64,000 nucleotides of DNA from contig SGPM01000130.1 of NCBI GenBank assembly GCA_004802725.1, forward strand, positions 1 through 64,000, in the 5' to 3' direction. Numbering within the stretch: position 1 is the stretch's first letter; each line of letters starts with the position of its first letter. Position numbers and translations under genes: made by a program. Under the pieces are notes generated by a model. It was not told where the DNA came from. It saw only the letters and a list, made by a program, of their open reading frames with translations, and did no database searches. This DNA comes from Antrodiella citrinella (Eukaryota; Basidiomycota; Agaricomycetes; Polyporales; Steccherinaceae). Positions 58,654 through 64,000 of this stretch are shown here, piece by piece.

Positions 58654-59897
58654 AGGAGTGTGGAGGTGTACAGCGGCGTAGTACGAGTGTTTCGGCGAAC
58701 CCGGGACCAACCAGCTGAATGATGTTGAGAGTTGCTCGTCAGTTTGAAACCACAGCGATCAGAGGAAGGACGCGATACGAACTGAGCCCTCCTGAGTCCC
58801 AGTGAAAGGTGGTGTGGCTCCCCAGGACATAATTGCCAACGTATATATGAACCTCGTTTCGCCGATTGCCCTGTGCGATCCGAGGCGCCCTCAAACGCTA
58901 AACGGCATCTTTACGTGAATTTGCGATATCGCCGCCGGAACAAACTTCTATGAACCACTTCTACGCACGTACCCGTGGCAGCTTGTTTATGTCGTTGTCG
59001 ATGCTCAGAGCACACAACCAGTAAATATCGAATGTCCAACATGAGACTAATCGTTGAGGAGTGTTGAACGATCGCTTTGAACGCTGAGCAGACAGGATCT
59101 GTCATTCCCGACCCTGGTTGAAATTCGGCTCAAGTCATCGACATCATCAACGCCCAAGTTGAAACAAGAGAGTCAAAACGAAAATGTCCGTTTCCAGTCT
59201 CAGATGATAGGTGTCAGTAGCTTTTATCCCATCGTATCTTCGTAACCACCAGAAGTTCGGATCCCCAGCCAAAATTCAAGCGCTGATCGAGAATCCTGGC
59301 TCCTCATTGGCTTAGGAGCCCATTTTACCAACTTGTGGTGGTTCCGAAGATACCGTGAGATATAGTATTCATTCACTTTCCATGATCACTTCGACCTTGA
59401 ACGAGTCCAGACCACACCCTTGATAGGGGAACGTTGTGGCGGCGTTAACCCATGACGATGCGGGTTTCCATGATAATATCCGCTGCGGCAGAGAGAAAAG
59501 TCCCGATACAAGCCTCCATCGAGAGTCGAGAATGGACTTGAGTGCACACGGCGAGCCACGAGCACTTCGCGGACTTGGTATTTGCAGCTTGCAAGATAAC
59601 GGTCTGACTGGAAGCTGGACGGAAATGACATGTCATGTATGACCAACTGTATTCCCTTTCGAAGGAAACATAGTAGTCGGGTGTCCTAGCTTCCTGAGCC
59701 GAGTATGAGAATCTTCGACAGCTGCTGCGGATCGTGGCTCACGTCGAAGTTTACTTGCACGATAAGTGGAGGCTTCATTGCGCTGTAAAGAAAGCAGGAA
59801 GCAGTTATGACCTTATGGGCCTACTAGTAGCGCCTTCTTAGATACCTATAAAAACCGAAATAGATGCTTGTGGATAGATGTCCTCGCTAAGAGAGGT
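58654..59897. other. Intergenic region, no gene recognised
   Basis: Only short overlapping ORFs (for example 58911-59105 minus, 59386-59646 minus) without recognisable content or splice-supported extension. Confidence 0.5.
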
Positions 59898-61622
59898 CTA
59901 GTCGTCCTCGGAGGGTAGGTCAAAGCCAGTTGCATGGAGCAAGGTAGCGAACTGAAAGTTCTCAATCAGCACGATGACATGTAGCGAGATGAAAATGTAC
60001 TCACTTGGACCTTCGCGATAGACTTGACTTGCTCGAAGTCGTATCCCTCGCGGTCGCTCAAGTCACCTGAAAAACGCATTCAGCGTAACAACAGTGAAGT
60101 GGAAGCAACTTTCACTTACCACTATTGTGGTACATGGGGTCAGCGATAGGTCCTGCACGTTCGAATACCTGGGTAGATGGGAAACCTTGTTCGTGGAAGC
60201 TCTGGTGATCGCTGCAGCACGCGGGGGTGAATCCCACACTGAGTTCAGGGCTGTAGATAGCGGACAAGTTGGCAACCAATTGCGTGACCTCAGGGGTGCC
60301 GATGCTGAACGGAGATAAGAAAGTCATCGCGGCATGGAGAAAGAGAAGTAACGTACAGGTCTGGTAGGCCTAACTGAGCAGGCTCTCCAGCAGCGTGATA
60401 AGCAAGCATGTCAGCTTGAACCATAAGGGTCAAGTCGGCACCGACCGATCGCAACTCCTCTGTAGAAACCAGTGAGTATCATCCCCATCCTGCAGACGAA
60501 GACGACTCACTAGCGTATGCACGGGACCCCAAGAGACCCTGCTCTTCGCCCGCAAACAAGCACAGCTCCACGTTCTTCCTGAACGAAATCTCGCGACGAG
60601 CAATAGCGTATGCGATGCTGAGGATGGAGATGGTACCGCTGCCGTCGTCGTCACCGCCAGGAGCGCGAGTGCTACCGAAGCTGCCGCGACTATCGTAATG
60701 TGCGCTCAAGAGCACGGTCTCAGTAGTATTCACGGTGGAAGGGTATTTGCTATGAGACGCATATTAGCCATCATCCCGTTGCAAGTCTTAGTGGATCGCC
60801 ATACCAAATGACATTGGGTCCAAAGCCAGGCAAGAACGGAACCAAATCGCAGGTAGCGCCAGTCTCTTCAATGCGCTCCTTAATCCAGGCCGCAGCGACG
60901 CGAATTCCAGAAGAGAACGAGTGGCGAGAGAGGATACCAGACTTCTCGTCCTCTCCCGTGAGGAAACGGATGTCGTTCTTCATCTGAGGGACCGAGATGT
61001 TGTTCACCAATGACGCGACGACCGGGTCGAACTTAACGCTGTCACGGATGAGCCTGACACGCTCGATGGCCGCAGAGGGGACGGGGACCTGAGCTGTGTG
61101 GAACTCGGGAAGCAGGGATCCTCTCCAGTGAATGGGTAGGAGGCTGTCAAAGACGGCTTCGAGCGAAGGGTGGATGGCGATAAGACCGTATGTATGGCCG
61201 TGTGCTAGCATTTCTGCGTGGGGTACGACAGACTGGCCCTGGAGGACATACTGCTGAGAATCGTGGGCATCGCCAAAGGAGTACGTTTTCATTGTCTCCA
61301 GACGTTCGAAGAACGTATCGAGGGGCTTTCGAACGAAACCTGAGGGCTCATTGGTTATCACTGCCTCCCGCTCTACCCACAACAGCCGCGTCAGCTCTTC
61401 TTTCGGTGTCTTCACCCTCCTCGTATGTGTGCCAGGGACCTGGAGAAGTTCAATCGGAAGGGTGTCCAGACACGTCTTATCAGTGAAGTAGACATTCCTG
61501 CCTCCAGGAGCGAGGTAAGGGTTGACTTGGGCTATACACGAATCCTGAGGAAACCGCGAAACATCAAAGCTAGGGGCAGTAACGAACAGGTAGGACAAGG
61601 CGACAAGTGACGAGGGAATCAT
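59898..61622 (-). CDS. Secreted M28-family zinc metallopeptidase
   Basis: M28 enzymes are di-zinc amino- or carboxypeptidases. The inner ATG at 61622 is preferred because it opens a signal peptide (MIPSSLVALSYLFVTAPSF); 61694 is the longer alternative. A propeptide-like N-terminal half (LLWVEREAVITNEPSGFVRK, DIRFLTGEDEKSGILSRHSF, IRVAAAWIKERIEETGATCD) precedes the catalytic domain. Zinc ligands and catalytic acid are in place: HYDSRG, APGGDDDGSG, FAGEEQGLLGSRAYA, VQADMLAY and CCSDHQSFHEQGFPS. The late FERAGPIADPMYHNSGDLSD carries the family's HxxxD segment. The last exons read YDFEQVKSIAKVQ and FATLLHATGFDLPSEDD with stop at 59898. Six exons. Probably an extracellular or vacuolar aminopeptidase. 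Confidence 0.9.
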
Positions 61623-61950
61623 GCTGGTGAAGTTTAGGAGGAAGTGCCCGATGATGAGCGACGTACGTTCGTCGTTGACCTCGACAACGAGCACGCGACT
61701 GTCAAGTGTTATCGTCCAATTTCAGGTTCGATCAAAAGTCGAGATTGCCGACGGCGACCGCGGCACTCCGATAACTGATAATCGATCGAATAGTCCTCGA
61801 CGCTATATTCCAATCATACTGTACATGCAAACGATATAATGAAGAGGCGACAGGGTAGGAATAAAGAATCGCGAAAACAGAGGAATACGAGGTTTCGATA
61901 CATTCGATAATAGCTTACTAGTCGGTTACTGTACGGAGAATGTTGCGTCA

Positions 61951-64000
61951 TCAGTGTCTTGGAGCAGTATCAAATCCTGGGCCTGTTGAGTGCGGGGTTT
62001 GAGGACGCAGTCGAGTCTCTCGGGTCGACTGCAAAGGGATCAGTGACTGTAATAATTGCTGATCCACGTATGTGTACACGAACCTAGCTAAAACATTCGT
62101 GAAAGTGGCCTGAGGCGCAATCTCGTTACCATATTCATCCTTAGCTCTAAAAAAATCCATTGTGGCGACGATGTTGGATAGCACCATGAAAATGCACGCG
62201 TCGGCAAATTCCCTTCCAGGACACAAGCTGCCAGGTAGACAATATCATGAATGTCGTTAGTTACATAGTCGAAGAGTGTTTTTACACACCGACGACCGAA
62301 ACCGAATACAAAACCCTTAGGGTCTAGTGCATCGTTGGTGTTCATGAATCTTTCAGGTAGAAAAGTCTCTGGATCGGAGTAAACGTCTTCGTCCCGAGAC
62401 ATACCCCTAAGACGATGCATCAGTATTTTGGAGACGACGATCTATTGAGAATACTTACCACAGGTTGCCAATGACCATGGAATTATTTGGAATCGTATAC
62501 CCGTTGTACTCATCCTCCTGGTTCGTACTGTGTGGTATGCCTACGCGTCTATGAGAAAATATGCGGGTACCAGAGCACGTAGCTCAGACTCACCGAGAGG
62601 AACAGCAGGGTGCCACCTTCAGTGTCGTACTATATGTGAATATGCCTAAACAGAGTCGTCTGCAATACACGTACCTGTAGGTTTCCTTGATAATAGAGTT
62701 CAGGTATGGTAGATTTTCGCGGTCGTATAACTCTGGTAAACGTCCTGAACCAACCACGCGGTCCATCTCTTCCCGAGCCTTGACGCGCACGTTCGGATGA
62801 AGCAACATAGCCAGAATGAAAACCTGCATGGCACTGGCTATCTGAGAAGCGACTGTCAGTGACACGGTGAACACGATTAGAGGTACATGCGGCGCACTGT
62901 TTCAGTCCCAGCTAAATATATATATATTTCACCCTTGTGAACGTAGTGTCGGTACTAGGATGATGTGGTCCTTACCGGTATATAGAGAAGTTGCAGCGCC
63001 ACGGATGTCCTTCTCGTTCTCAGCATATCGCGCTGTTTCATCGCCAGTAAGATAACATTCAATCAACGCTGCCACGATGGAAGGTCTGGAAGAGCCGGAT
63101 CTCTGTTCTGGATCAGTCACAGGATACTTAAGCAAAGCGCGAGGTGGAGACACACAAGGCTCGATTTCACCGTGTTGTACGGGACGGCTTGCATCTTCTT
63201 AACCATAGTCGCTGTATAGTCAATGTGTTTCTTCCACGCTGAGCCAGGTAGCCAAGCAGGGTAGTATCTCACTGGAGACATTTCGGTCAACCGGTATATC
63301 TCCGGCGGCGACACGATCACTTACAAAACGGAAAGAAGTCCACCAACATACTCCCTGGGCTGTTGGGACGACACCATATCAGCGGTGACTGAATAGACCC
63401 ACGTGCCTTACCCACCTTCCAGCAAGAGCGATATTATGGGTTGTACTCTCACCAAGCTTGACAAGAGCGTCGTCGTCGGTATTGACCTGATGACCATAAG
63501 CAATATCCAAAATTAACGCTTGCGTGAACCTGGTCATGGGATTAAGAACTACTGTCAGAAGATCGCACGTGTGAAAGAGATAGAAGGAGATGGACCTTGC
63601 AAAATGAGCCGGCAACGCAGAGGGACGAGCCAAGATACCCTTCAGCAAGACGTTCGTTTCACGGCGCTGGCGAAACCGGTGCGAAGGCAGATTGACGGAC
63701 GAGAATGCATCATGAAGCCATTTCCTGCTCTGTCGAAATCGGTCGCCGTACTGCATCAAAGCAACAGTGTTATCCAAACCCAACCTGGAAAGATCATATC
63801 AATGAGGTGGCCTACGGCTTGACAAGCATAGAATGATGTTCACATCTCACTGAGGATTACGAAACGAGGCCTATGAGAATAGACCGCGCCCCTCTTCTCC
63901 ATGAGCTCGCGAGCGATGTCTGCGCTGTTGATGACGAAGACATGTCTGTTGAAAAACTTCGCATAGACGAGTTTGCCTGGAACGGCAATGATCAAGACAG
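61951..64000 (-). CDS. Cytochrome P450 monooxygenase, 5' end beyond window
   Basis: Heme-thiolate oxygenase of the fungal multi-intron class; the N-terminal anchor lies right of base 64000. Visible parts from the edge: [51 protein letters not shown], a substrate-region stretch with [29 protein letters not shown]. The I-helix AGTET is recovered by splicing across two short introns at about 62900 (AGTET joined to [20 protein letters not shown]). ExxR is ETYR in [13 protein letters not shown], and PERF is present. The heme loop FGFGRR is split by an intron from LCPGREFA, giving FGFGRRLCPGR with the axial Cys. A last intron (donor GTGTAC) follows NVLARF; the protein ends GFDTAPRH at 61951. The ten or so exons all appear in frame. 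Substrate unknown. The space 61623-61950 has no gene. Confidence 0.88.

Noticed and set aside
62905..62935. AT dinucleotide run as a regulatory site
   Set aside because: It lies inside a short P450 intron and has no sign of function.

Overview
The window is a gene-dense stretch of a basidiomycete fungus, most likely an Agaricomycete (mushroom-forming group). Nearly all genes carry several introns of about 45-65 nt with GT...AG borders and CTNAN-type branch sites, genes sit on both strands a few hundred bases apart, and several families (DUF6533 membrane proteins, the TPR/DUF4470 family, expanded SurE-like proteins, secreted Ala/Ser-rich proteins) are typical of that group. The species cannot be named from the sequence. 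No rRNA, tRNA, transposase, CRISPR array or virus was recognised.

Layout: 0.3-2.3 kb decayed O-methyltransferase (copy 1); 2.6-6.0 kb TPR/DUF4470 protein (-); 7.0-7.7 kb collapsed MFS transporter pseudogene (+); 7.8-9.3 kb amidohydrolase (-); 10.2-12.1 kb secreted FAD polyamine oxidase (+); 12.6-16.4 kb proline-rich, WH2-like protein with an array of RRMVxLK motifs (+); 17.7-19.4 kb kelch protein (-); 20.1-21.2 kb unknown protein with an internal repeat (+); 22-23.1 kb two small unknown genes (-); 23.5-27.8 kb tandem pair of DUF6533 membrane proteins (-); 28.6-30.0 kb secreted Ala/Ser-rich protein (-); 33.4-35.1 kb unknown protein with three internal repeats (+); 35.4-37.7 kb MFS transporter (-); 39.0-40.2 kb SurE-like protein 1 (+); 40.5-42.1 kb Deg1/Pus3 pseudouridine synthase (+); 42.3-43.8 kb otubain-like protein lacking the catalytic Cys (-); 44.4-45.7 kb SurE-like 2 (-); 47.0-49.5 kb eIF2D (+); 50.1-51.3 kb SurE-like 3 (+); 51.6-53.4 kb decayed O-methyltransferase (copy 2, -); 54.0-55.5 kb F-box/LRR-like protein (-); 56.1-58.6 kb unknown multipass membrane protein (-); 59.9-61.6 kb secreted M28 metallopeptidase (-); 61.95-64.0 kb cytochrome P450, cut by the window edge (-).

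Housekeeping genes (Deg1/Pus3, eIF2D, kelch, probably the WH2-like protein) are interleaved with accessory material: three dispersed secreted SurE-like genes, two O-methyltransferase relics about 51 kb apart that share flanking DNA, a 2.5-kb tandem duplication of a membrane protein gene, and a collapsed transporter. The most novel objects are the RRMVxLK repeat protein, the two repeat proteins of unknown family, and the apparent pseudo-otubain. No operon logic applies. Exon borders were read by eye from splice signals and frame continuity; where total lengths are stated they were checked to be multiples of three.
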